Notes under the pieces: generated by a model
Seen by the model: the letters and a program-made list of their open reading frames with translations, nothing else
Database searches by the model: none
Told to the model about the DNA's origin: nothing
Made by a program: the position numbers and the translations under genes
NCBI GenBank assembly: GCA_001969505.1
Contig: LSSK01001891.1
Location: 1 to 12,656, forward strand
Origin: Zancudomyces culisetae
Taxonomy: Eukaryota; Kickxellomycota; Harpellomycetes; Harpellales; Legeriomycetaceae
DNA length: 12,656 nucleotides
Direction: 5' to 3'
Shown here: positions 1 through 8,191 of the stretch, piece by piece
Layout of the letters: each line of letters starts with the position of its first letter
How positions within the stretch are numbered: position 1 is the first letter of the stretch

Positions 1-1812
1 CATTTCTGTTTTTTTACCATTTTTCAGTGTTTCTATTACCAGATTTAAAAACTCAACACATATTGCTGTATTGATCTTGTTTTTGGTATCCAACTCTCGA
101 ATTCTCTCTTTCGCCTCCTCAATCTCCTCCTCGTTCCTTTCGATCTGCCCTACTGTCTCCCTCAGCCGTTTGTTGAGTATGTCTATTTCCATCTCTATTT
201 CCCCTCTTATTTTTTTTAACTGGTTATTTTCTTCAGTCTTCCTCTTCACCAATTGCTCCTTTATAAACAGCTCAGCTTTTCCGCTCTTCTCGCGCATCTC
301 GTTTTTGATCACATCAATATCCTTCACCTCTTTTAACCTCTTCATAACCACGGTTTCATCAAGCTCCTTGTCTTGATCATTCTTCGGCGTATTAAACCCT
401 GATGCAATCGAAATCTCTGCTCCAACAGTTGTCTCTTGTATCTCTTCCCGCTCTATCTTTTTTAGCAATTGTTTCCGCGTTTCAATACACTTGATCCTCC
501 GCTCATACTCTATCTTGAGTTCATTTAATCTCTCCTCATTTCTCTTTAACACCTTGTTAAGCATTTGTCGAAGCACCTCGTCATCTAAGGTTTGCACTTC
601 GATCTCCTTTCCATTTATTGGATCGTGATGTTTCGTTTGTACCTGGCCACTTGTATCTATATATTTCATCCGACCATCAGCTTTAATCTTGGTTCTTTTA
701 TATAGTTTGTAACATTCGTTAATAAATTCTCTCCTTTGTCGTTTAATCCGATTCAAATTTTCTCTCATTTTGTTGTCCGTAGTAGCCTCTATCTCCTCCA
801 AACCTCCAAAAGATCCACTTTCCCTTTCCCCTGCCATTTCCTTGTCTAGAACCTCATCCTCCTCATCCTCCCCTTCCTCGCTGGTATCTGAAAACTCCAC
901 AATCAGCTTGCTGGACATTTCCTTTGTCTTTCTCATTGCTTCTATCCGCTTCATAATTTCCTGACTGTTTAGCTTATTCCTTTGTACAATAATTTTATTA
1001 TCAATTTCTTCATTTCCTGCACTATCATCACTCATCTCCATATCCACTTCACTACTGTCTTCAAGCTCCGATCTTTCCTCCTCTACATTGTTCTCCACAA
1101 CACCCTTCAAAAATTCATCGATCCTCTCCCCAGTTATATCTACATTGCCGTTCCGCTCCGAAATTTCTGCCATGAATGGCCTTGAATCTTGTATCAAGTC
1201 TAATTTTTTGCCACCTCCTTGTATACGCTCTTTTTCTTTTTTCATCCTCAACAATTTTTCTCTCAAATTTTTTCTTCTGAAATGTTCTTTTGCTTGTTTT
1301 ATGGGATGTACTCCATCCCTCTGTTTAATTCTGTCTATTTCTTTTTCATACCATCCCCTCTCTCCTACCTCTGAGTTATGCACATTTTGTTTCTCGTTAA
1401 TCAGCTTAAACTTCACCACATCAATCGTCCCAACTTTTACTGCATCCCATTCAGGCTCTGAATCTTCTTGGATTTCACCGTCTTCCACTTCCACTCTCAG
1501 CTCTCCTTCTTCACTACTTTCGATACTTATAACTTCGGCGGTCTCGACATTTTCCTTTGAGTTTGGATGTATGCTTTTGGAATAAACTATCTTTTCCTCT
1601 TCGTCCTCCAGCTCACCTTCCTCAATTTCCTCTATATACTCCGCCATCTTTTTATCTTTTACATTCTCTTCTTGCTCCAGGTTCTCGATATTATCAGTCA
1701 TTTTCACATTTCTGCAGCCCGCGGTTTGATTATTCACCATTCCCTCGGGCTTACTTTTCTTCATCGATTCTAGGAGGGCTTTCCTCAAACTTTCTCTATG
1801 CGTTTCCATCAT
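1..1812 (-). CDS. acidic coiled-coil protein, 3' end outside window (possibly Red1/ZFC3H1-like)
   Basis: Reading from ATG at 1812 toward 1, the frame is open for 604 codons with no stop or obvious intron, so the carboxyl end lies left of the window. The start is the first of two tandem ATGs after an in-frame TGA about 15 nt upstream. Visible regions: a basic amphipathic N-terminus (RESLRKALLESMKK, residues 6-19); acidic segments with EEGELEDEEE (about 64-73), EEGELRVEVEDGEI (about 100-115) and a Glu/Asp-rich stretch near 300; a basic helix near 175-196 (LREKLLRMKKEKER); and long Lys/Glu-rich coiled-coil predictions over about 410-460 and 484-604. I cannot assign a family. EEGELxD/EDGEI motifs, LR-A-L-SM-K helices and coiled coils preceding a C-terminal zinc finger are features I associate with the Red1/ZFC3H1 nuclear RNA-surveillance scaffold, but the diagnostic finger would be off-window. 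Gene reality is well supported by length; function is a weak inference. Confidence 0.8.
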   Translation of the reverse strand, partial: MMETHRESLRKALLESMKKSKPEGMVNNQTAGCRNVKMTDNIENLEQEENVKDKKMAEYIEEIEEGELEDEEEKIVYSKSIHPNSKENVETAEVISIESSEEGELRVEVEDGEIQEDSEPEWDAVKVGTIDVVKFKLINEKQNVHNSEVGERGWYEKEIDRIKQRDGVHPIKQAKEHFRRKNLREKLLRMKKEKERIQGGGKKLDLIQDSRPFMAEISERNGNVDITGERIDEFLKGVVENNVEEERSELEDSSEVDMEMSDDSAGNEEIDNKIIVQRNKLNSQEIMKRIEAMRKTKEMSSKLIVEFSDTSEEGEDEEDEVLDKEMAGERESGSFGGLEEIEATTDNKMRENLNRIKRQRREFINECYKLYKRTKIKADGRMKYIDTSGQVQTKHHDPINGKEIEVQTLDDEVLRQMLNKVLKRNEERLNELKIEYERRIKCIETRKQLLKKIEREEIQETTVGAEISIASGFNTPKNDQDKELDETVVMKRLKEVKDIDVIKNEMREKSGKAELFIKEQLVKRKTEENNQLKKIRGEIEMEIDILNKRLRETVGQIERNEEEIEEAKERIRELDTKNKINTAICVEFLNLVIETLKNGKKTEM

Positions 1813-1831
1813 GTACCGACTTGTAGCTCAT
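1796..1831 (-). promoter_or_regulatory. short upstream ORF overlapping the start of the left-edge gene
   Basis: An ATG at 1831-1829 opens an 11-codon frame (MSYKSVHDGNA) that ends in TAG at 1798-1796, just inside the main coding sequence and in another frame. If the transcript begins upstream of 1831, scanning ribosomes meet this ATG (AAAA before it, a fair context) before the main tandem ATGs. That could lower translation of the main protein. Transcription may instead start downstream of it. Confidence 0.4.
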
Positions 1832-2256
1832 TTTTATCCTTTGTGTATCCCCTTCTTGTTTCCAAATTTATCAAGAGTAACCTTTAATAACCTTTTGCTA
1901 AAAATTTTTTTTTTCGTTTTTAGGTTTATTGAATATACAAAATTATATTTTTCCAGCAATTTTTTACCATTTGCGATTTTTATAGCTTAATTTTTTTTCT
2001 TTATTTTTAACATTAAGCTATATTTATTTTGCCAGTTCATCATGTAAGACTATAACCCGATTTCAAAACTTGATGGAAAGCTTGGGTGCATGTTATAACC
2101 TGGAACTGTGAAACAAACAAAAAATTTGCCCATCTTTTCGTGTGCAGTGTCTAAAAGTGACACTATAACCTAAATATATCGATATTTGTGATTCACATCC
2201 AGAACAATCCAAACACAGTTTTGATGAATGCTTTTTATCTTGCATATAACTAAATA

Positions 2257-2272
2257 TTTATCCTCGGATAAA
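2257..2272. promoter_or_regulatory. palindromic double GATA-like site
   Basis: TTTATCC-TC-GGATAAA forms perfect 7-bp arms around a 2-nt spacer, giving two GATA cores in inverted orientation. A third core (TTATCT) lies at about 2235. Paired GATA elements are typical targets of fungal GATA zinc-finger regulators (nitrogen, iron or light responses). Binding here is inference only. Confidence 0.35.
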
Positions 2273-2478
2273 AGGACGGGAGGGGGATGGTTCATGTAGT
2301 GCTAAGTATTTTGTTTCAATGCCAATAGTTTAATAACTAGACTTGGAAATATTTTAGATCATTATGTTTTTGGCTATCATATCAAACTCCCTGGATGTTC
2401 AAACTATCGCTACACATGTTTTTTTTTTCTGTTTTTTTCTTTTTAAAATGGCTGATAGTTTTTGAGTATCAAATCCGA

Positions 2479-2521
2479 ATAATAAAAAAAAGGAATGTTC
2501 CGCCGAGTCCTTTTTTATTAT
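2479..2521. repeat. AT-rich hairpin in the divergent promoter
   Basis: The left arm, ATAAT followed by eight A and GGA (2479-2494), pairs with TCC plus six T plus ATTAT (2508-2521). All 14 right-arm bases match, with two extra A bulged on the left and a 13-nt loop (2495-2507, containing CCGCCG). It could be a cruciform, a remnant of an inverted-repeat element, or chance in AT-rich DNA. Confidence 0.5.
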
Positions 2522-2754
2522 GTTGCTAATCTTTATTTTAACTTGCGAGCCGTTTAAATCGCACACACCCATTGGAGTTTAAAATGTCCACCATTTATCA
2601 CCGCTATTTTTTATAATTTCTATCATAATTACAAATATTAATAATATTTTGCTTGTTTCATTCGAAATATACGACCTAATCATTAAAATCGCGAATAATA
2701 TATATTTCAATTTGAACATGAAAGAAAAAACTATATTTATATAAGAAGCTAAAA

Positions 2755-4328
2755 ATGAACAGAATACTACTACATCCAAGACCAATCTTGCATGGAAATG
2801 CACGAATAAAGTTGCTTCAAAATTCGGCCTTTTCGACAACTTCTACTTTCCAAAAACAAGCAAATGCACACTGTAGAGCGTTGGTGTTTCCGGGACAGGG
2901 TTCACAATATATAGGCATGGGATTGGATCTATACAAGAATTTTAAATCATCCAGGATGGTCTTTGAGGAAGTCGATGAAGCCCTGAAATTTTCATTGTCA
3001 AAGCTTTTTTTTGAGGGAAAATTTGTAAGTCGATGAGTCAATGTAAACCTTTACTTGAAGATTGAGCAAAAATGGCTTTTGATGATCACGCTTTTCACTA
3101 TTTTTATTTGAAAAGGCTTGAGTATACTTTGAGGAAAAGGGTTTATCTGGACTTTTTTGTATTTTTTTTTTGCAGCTTTGTGAGTATAAATGTGGTCGAT
3201 TTTAGTGTTTATAAGTACAATATATGAATGATACTGGTTGTAGAGGGAATTGTATGTGGTATTTACGAGAATTGCTGACTAATTATAACTGTTTATGTTC
3301 AATAATATTTATAGGAGGAGCTAAAACGAACAGAAAACGCACAGCCAGCTATAGTAGCAGTCGGGATTGCAGTACTTTCCGCGCTAAAGGAAGTGACAGG
3401 AATGGATACTGAGGACATGTTTAAATATACTCTGGGTCATTCAGTAGGAGAATACACAGCACTGATAGCTGCAGGTTCATTGCCGTTAGACCAAGGCGTC
3501 CGATTAGTTCAATTAAGAGGGCAAGCTATGAAAGAGGCAGTGGAAGGATTGGATACCACAATGGTTGCGTTAATATTTCGTGATGGTGATGCGACCATCA
3601 ATGCCATCCAGGAAAAAGTCAGGGAAATCCAGGAGAAATTGCTAACTTCTACGCATACCAGCATGGATGTAGGTCCGAACGCACTTGATACTAGTGACTT
3701 GGTTGTGCAGGTAGCTACAATCAACACTAGCAACCAGATTACACTAAGTGGAAATCGAAAAGCCGTCGATTTTGCCATTCAAAAACTACAAGAGAGCAGG
3801 ATGGCGGTGAGGGCGGCCAAGCTACCAGTAGCGTAAGTTTGATTATTAGTGCTAATACCACGCTGGTTACTTTTACTGATATTTTTATAGAGATAAGAAT
3901 TGTTTTATTCAAAACAAGGTTTTTTTTTAAATTTACCTTAATTTATGATACTAAATCATAGGGCGCCATTTCATTGTAAATTATTGCTTCCAGCGGCAAA
4001 AAGATTGGAATCGGTGGTAAACGACAAGGATAAGGTCACATTTAGCAAGCCAAAGATCGCTATAATAGCCAATGTGACAGGATTGCCTGTTGAGGATCCT
4101 ACACTAATTCCCAACTTATTGGTAACTCAAACGTACACACTCGTTAAATGGCTGGATAGTATCAGATACTTAAATGGACCTGGTGGGATAACTCGATGGA
4201 CCTGTACAGGGCCCACACCAGTCATGGGAAATATGATTCGTAGAGAATTTCCTTCTGCAATTGTCAGAATTTTGGAAAAGTCTAACCAGATAATTGAGTT
4301 TGAAAAGATTTTGAATGCAAAGTCGTAG
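2755..4328 (+). CDS. MCT1: mitochondrial malonyl-CoA:ACP transacylase (3 exons, 384 aa)
   Basis: Transfers malonyl from CoA to mitochondrial acyl carrier protein, the priming step of type II fatty-acid synthesis that feeds lipoate formation. Exons 2755-3024, 3315-3832 and 3962-4328 join in phase (1155 nt) using GTAAGT donors and TAG acceptors. Joins read ...FFEGKF|EELKRTENAQPA... and ...KLPVA|APFHC.... Residues 1-35 are Arg-rich with AFSTTS, like a mitochondrial presequence. Family motifs seen: LVFPGQGSQYIGMG (about 44-57), TENAQPA (about 95), nucleophile elbow GHSVGEY with the catalytic Ser, the Arg of QLRGQAM that contacts the malonyl carboxylate, and the catalytic His in APFHC. Length is close to yeast Mct1 (about 360 aa). 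The C-terminal glycine turn reads GPT rather than the usual GPG. Intron 1 (290 nt) is much longer than the others. The carboxyl half is family-like to the TAG stop, so the gene looks intact. Confidence 0.93.
3025..3314 (+). other. MCT1: intron 1 of the mct1-like gene
   Basis: It starts GTAAGT directly after TTT (phase 0) and ends TTTATAG before GAG GAG CTA. A GACTAAT branch-like site lies about 40 nt before the acceptor. At 290 nt it is two to four times the length of the other introns in the window. The protein motif order across the junction is complete, so no missing exon is needed. Confidence 0.88.
3833..3961 (+). other. MCT1: intron 2 of the mct1-like gene
   Basis: It starts GTAAGT after GC (phase 2) and ends TACTAAATCATAG. 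The join restores the conserved VxAPFHC active-site histidine segment. The branch-like CTAAAT sits only about five bases before the terminal TAG. Confidence 0.92.
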
Positions 4329-4928
4329 ATACTACAGTATTACCATTACCATTACCATTGTCTTTATCTTTTGTCTTTGACATATTTTTTTCTTTTATTT
4401 ATTACTTTTCACCACTTTCATCCCCAATCCCCTTCCACCACACCATTTTTAGCCAAAAAAGCTTAGATTTAATAAATTGATCTAGTAAATCCAGTAAATA
4501 TTGTGTGGTTACATACATAACATATCCATAAAACACACCTTCTCGCTTATTACGACCAAGTCCATTACCACTTTATTAACACTATTATTATACCACGGAC
4601 TGACTAAAATATTGGCTGCTACAAAGTTCATTTAAATGTTTATCCAGCTTTAGGATTTTACACTACTTTCACTTTATCAAATGAACACAATAATGATTCT
4701 GATTTATGACTAGGGGGTGTCACTAGCCTTCTTTATCTGCACCCACAACCGCATTCACATCCATATCCACATCCACACCCACATTCGCACTCGCACTCGC
4801 ATGTCACATTTTTCCTTTTTTTTCCCTTTGAAATAAAAAGTTAATAAAAAAAACAGATAGAAACTAACAACAACATAAACAATAAAATATGAACAGTAAT
4901 ATTAACAAGTGAAATAAATTATACCAAA
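4329..4928. other. tail-to-tail 3' intergenic region
   Basis: Two genes converge here, so this is 3' UTR and terminator sequence for both. An AATAAA (4471-4476) lies 143 nt past the mct1 stop and is a plausible polyadenylation signal. A short (TACCAT/TACCAT-like) repeat lies at about 4339-4359 and a degenerate hexamer array at 4752-4799. No convincing coding frame or RNA gene is visible. Confidence 0.55.
4752..4799. repeat. degenerate hexanucleotide array, 8 units
   Basis: Eight consecutive 6-nt units follow CAYNCR: CATTCA, CATCCA, TATCCA, CATCCA, CACCCA, CATTCG, CACTCG, CACTCG. The array is a C/A-rich (G/T on the minus strand) imperfect minisatellite in the shared 3' region of two converging genes. 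No reading frame through it belongs to either gene. Confidence 0.7.
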
Positions 4929-6916
4929 TCAACTCAACTTCCACCTACTCAAACAGTCCCTAGAAATACTCGAATACTGAAACGCTGGAACTGCATTAGA
5001 ACGATGATCCAAAACCTTACAAACTAGCTCCAGCATTTTCTGGACCAACAGCCCTATTTCAATGTTTGCTGAATAAATGGATTTGAAAAAGACCGAGTTT
5101 CTTCGATAAAACTCAACAAATTGAGGATTGTTGCTCCTACCCCGATCGTTTTGGTTAATGCTATTTCCAAATAAACTATTGATCATTAGCTTTTTTCGAT
5201 GTTTTTTAGTTTTCTCTTCTGAACCGCGCCTCCCACTAAGTCCCGTATCTCCCAGGCCTTCATCGTCATTCAGAATGTTGAATAGCTCCAAAGGATTGGA
5301 CTCCGCCTTTTCTATATTGTCCAAATACAACTCTGTAAAATAATCCAAAAGCTTCTCTCGAATGGCTTTGTTCCTGGTATATCCAACACACACCAGGTAC
5401 CTACTCTCGTCAAATGGGAGGCTTGAAACAGGCTTCACTAGCTTTGATTCCTTAAATAATGTGTACAATATAAATACAACCTCGCTAACTACTAAAAAAT
5501 TGCAGTTCTCCAACTTCATAACCAGCGTCCCATCATCAGCCATACTACTAAGCACCAGGATTAAAAGCTGAAGTAGATGCATTACTACCTCCGAATTGAT
5601 ATGATCGTGATGCGTATTTAGCTTCTGTGAGTACCTTGATGCTAAATTAGCCAATATCACATTATTTTTTCGTTTTCGACTCTCTCTGGCACCTTGTTCG
5701 TTTGTGTCTCCAACATCATCCGCAAAGCTCTCACATATTTTTTCCACAAAATTTTCTATTTACGTTAAAAACGTTACATTAGTTCCCATCATGTTAACTA
5801 TGTAACATTATGCTTATTTACCTGCTTTACTAAATATTATCCTCTTGCCATCACCAACAAATGCTTGGTTCGTTTTCTCTTTGGCAATCTGTATATCAAT
5901 CATTTCATTTTTGACGTTTGCCTGCTCACCCCGATAACTAAAATACTCTCCAAGCCTTCCACTGGAATCATCAACCACCAACTCCGAAATAATTCTCAAT
6001 TTTCGAACATCATCTCCTATAAGCTTCAATTCACTATCTAGCTCTGCTAGCTCAACCGTTTCCTCATACTTAAAGTTCAGCTTTCCAATTTCTGAAAACT
6101 CGTTGACTTTTTTCATCGCATGCTCGCTTGCAGTGGTCGGTGCCCTCAAGACACTCTCCTATGATTAGATGTTGCATATTATGTCAATATACTCCCCTTT
6201 CATACTATTTTATCTCTTATTTTCAAGTATCAAACCTCAAAATCCCTTACCTTGAGTTTTCTCAACCGTGCTTCAAAGGCTCGATCGAATAAATAATCTT
6301 CGACATTCAAATCCTATTTTTATGCACAGCCAGGTTTTAAAAGTTTTCTATTAGTATACCCATATTTAATTGAGTTATTATTAACAAGCCCTTTGTAATT
6401 CAAACTTACATCTTCATTTGCATATCTGGGGCTCAAGTGTTGAAAAAATTCTTCCACATCATATGGGTATTGCCCCAAATCCTTAATTAACATACTTCTG
6501 TACTTGATTTGTCTATCAGCATGGTCTGACACACTATTCTCTACCTTCTCGGATTTCGCTACAAAATCTACACTTTTATTTTCACCGCGTCTATCACTAC
6601 CACTACTGGCACCATCGCGATTTATATACTCTCTTCTATCGTCGTATAACCTTTGCCTTTTCTCCGGAATGTTATATCTTGAACCGTAATCGTTGGGCTT
6701 TTCGTACGAATCCGTATATCTAGGATGTCGAGTATATCCGTATTCTCTATTTGTTCCGCGCCTGGCTTGTTGTATCTCCATTTTCTTTTTTTGTATATCT
6801 TGATAGGTGGGAGGTGGAATTGTGAAATTCAGCTTTTTGTTTTTATATTCTTCGTCATTGTCTATCGCATATCGTAATAATTCATTTTGAATATTTTGCA
6901 TTCTTCTTTTATACAT
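4929..6916 (-). CDS. unrecognised protein, 4 exons, about 577 aa
   Basis: Exons on the minus strand: 6916-6410, 6313-6251, 6158-5822 and 5755-4929. They are joined by three introns with GTAAG/GTAAAT donors and TAG acceptors (phases 0, 0, 1), giving 1734 nt in one frame ending TAG/TGA-free until TAA-type stop at 4929. Joins read RYANED|DLNVEDYL, LRKLK|ESVLRAP and FSKA-E-NFVEKICE. I recognise no family. Residues 1-130 are basic and rich in Tyr, Arg, Asp (disordered-looking, e.g. YGYTRHPRYTDSYEKP). Residues 150-300 are charged and probably helical. Residues about 320-440 contain a hydrophobic helical block (VVMHLLQLLILVLSSMADDG, SEVVFILYTLF) resembling part of a helical-repeat fold, and a Lys/Arg-rich linker near 475-490 could be a nuclear signal. 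No signal peptide. The start is uncertain: an extra 5' intron could instead give a start at 6977. Confidence 0.78.
5756..5821 (-). other. intron 3 of the 577-aa gene (66 nt)
   Basis: Reading the minus strand, it begins GTAAATA at 5821 and ends AACGTAAATAG at 5756. The phase-1 join turns GCA-G and AA into Ala-Glu, linking two long open frames that otherwise end or start at this point. TTTTTAAC near the end can serve as branch site. Confidence 0.85.
6159..6250 (-). other. intron 2 of the 577-aa gene (92 nt)
   Basis: It begins GTAAGG at 6250 and ends CATCTAATCATAG at 6159, joining CTCAAG to GAGAGT in phase 0. The branch-like CTAAT is only a few bases from the acceptor, as in intron 2 of the mct1-like gene. 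Confidence 0.85.
6314..6409 (-). other. intron 1 of the 577-aa gene (96 nt)
   Basis: It begins GTAAGT at 6409 and ends AAAAATAG at 6314, with a TACTAAT branch-like site about 40 nt upstream of the acceptor. The small 63-nt exon that follows (21 codons, 6313-6251) is bounded by this and the next intron, both phase 0, so skipping it would keep the frame. Confidence 0.82.
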
Positions 6917-7683
6917 TTTTTTCCATTTCTATAAATATAATTTACGCAAACAACCTACCATTATAAATCGGATCCATCTTATTATCGAGTCTTGAATATT
7001 CTTTTCGATGACCTTTTGGGTGTAAGTGGAGTGGATTTGTATAGTTGTCCAGTATTCTATAATTGAGTGTTTTTTGTTTTTATTTTTTATTTTATTTACT
7101 ACAGTTTACAATAAATTATTTGGTGATAGTTAGAAAATTATACTGGAGATTAAAAGTTTTCAATCTACAGTATTTATATTTGATATCTTTTACTTTTATT
7201 TGAGCAAATAATCAAATAAATAAACAAAAAAAAAGGAACTGTATTTATTCATTACACGTTTTTTCCAAAATGGCAAACCAAATCAAACCAGGTCAAAAAA
7301 AAACTCGTGATAAAAACAACACTTCTATTTTTTTTCTTGTATATAGCATATACCAAAAGTGGTAATTATTTAATTTCGGAATGAAAAAAAGGAGTAGGTA
7401 TGAAGGAAGAGATAATTTTTTCATACAGTTGGAAACAAAAATGTATTGAGAAGTTGGTGCATAAGAAAAAAAAAACTGCTTCTATTTTAATCGGTGAAAA
7501 CAAATTTTGGAAAAAAAAAAGAAAAAGAAAAGAAAAGAAAAGGAAAAGATTAGGTAAAGCAAAGTGGAGAGTAAATGCAGCCTGCACAAGTGATTCAAAC
7601 ATACGAGTATTTGAAAGAGAAAAAAAAAGCTAGAAAACTGCAATATTTGTGTTTTATGTACATGTATGTAAACTTGTACATAC

Positions 7684-7820
7684 ATATATTTAGCTAAACG
7701 CATTTGATCATATAATTCCACGTCAGGCATTCCGATGCGAGGTTCCGAAATTTCTTTTTTTGCAGAATATTTCAAGTTAGGTGTTTTATCCATGGTTGTG
7801 CCAATGGTTAATGGTTGCAT
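7684..7820 (-). CDS. possible first or internal exon of a small unrecognised gene
   Basis: From ATG at 7820 the minus strand encodes 45 residues of ordinary-looking composition (second Met at residue 10, then DKTPNLKYSAKKEISEPRIG and MPDVELYDQMRLAKY), followed directly by GTATGT, a strong donor-type sequence at 7683. After it the unspliced frame becomes low complexity. A TTGCAG acceptor 46 nt on (7638) would join to an open frame that ends at 7366, but that tail is Phe/Leu-rich because it reads through pyrimidine tracts. I recognise no family. The segment could be a real short gene, one exon of a longer gene extending toward 8400, or chance. Confidence 0.22.
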
Positions 7821-7891
7821 AATTGGATCTCCTCAATACTACCATAACCAATACTTTTAAAGTTGATTCTTTGCTAACGGTGCCTTTGTTT

Positions 7892-7920
7892 CGATAATTT
7901 ATCGACTCTTGAAATTATCG
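7892..7920. repeat. perfect 9-bp inverted repeat (hairpin or paired GATA site)
   Basis: CGATAATTT (7892-7900) and AAATTATCG (7912-7920) are exact reverse complements around an 11-nt spacer. Each arm carries a GATAA core. It lies about 70-100 nt upstream of the possible small minus-strand ORF, where a regulator site would be expected. Confidence 0.5.
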
Positions 7921-8191
7921 CGAACAATTACATTTTTAATGAGTATATTTTTTTGTTACTGTATTAATATTTGTGTAATGAGAAAATCAAAATCAAAACC
8001 AAAATAAAACTAACGAAAATGGTAAAAAAGACGATAATGCACAGTGAGATTTGCGATTGATTGACCGTTAAAATCCACCAGGACCATGCTTCGAAATTAC
8101 TGGAATCGGATTATCAATGACATCCTTACCCTTGAAATAGTAATAGTAATAATAATAATAAAAAGGAGTATTTCCAAAGAAATTATACCAC

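Larger units (their letters stand above)
1813..2754. promoter_or_regulatory. divergent intergenic promoter region (0.94 kb)
   Basis: This stretch separates two genes transcribed away from each other (left-edge coiled-coil gene, minus; mct1-like gene, plus), so it must hold both promoters. No convincing coding frame is present. It contains three TATAACC copies (2051, 2094, 2164), a 10-bp palindrome ATATCGATAT (2176-2185), an inverted GATA pair (2257-2272), a long hairpin (2479-2521) and a TATA-like TATATTTATATAAG about 10-25 nt before the mct1 ATG. Poly-T tracts near 1905, 1990 and 2420 are typical of fungal nucleosome-poor promoters. Confidence 0.6.

Noticed and set aside
71-1826. Several plus-strand open frames rich in Ser, Leu, Phe opposite the left-edge gene
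   Set aside because: They are reverse-strand shadows of a Glu/Lys-rich 604-codon frame on the minus strand; composition and lack of family signals support the minus strand.
2051-2170. TATAACC copies as telomere-like repeats
   Set aside because: They are dispersed 43 and 70 nt apart rather than tandem and sit between two genes, so a regulatory motif is the better reading.
2579-2839. Minus-strand frame of 86 codons over the mct1 promoter and start
   Set aside because: Overlaps the mct1 presequence exon in antisense and has no recognisable features.
7400-7633. Lys-rich plus-strand frame of 77 codons
   Set aside because: Composition is produced by poly-A/AAG tracts; no start context or family features.
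7728-7752. GAGGTTCCGAAAT resembling a tRNA T-arm
   Set aside because: No matching acceptor, D-arm or anticodon arm could be folded around it on either strand.
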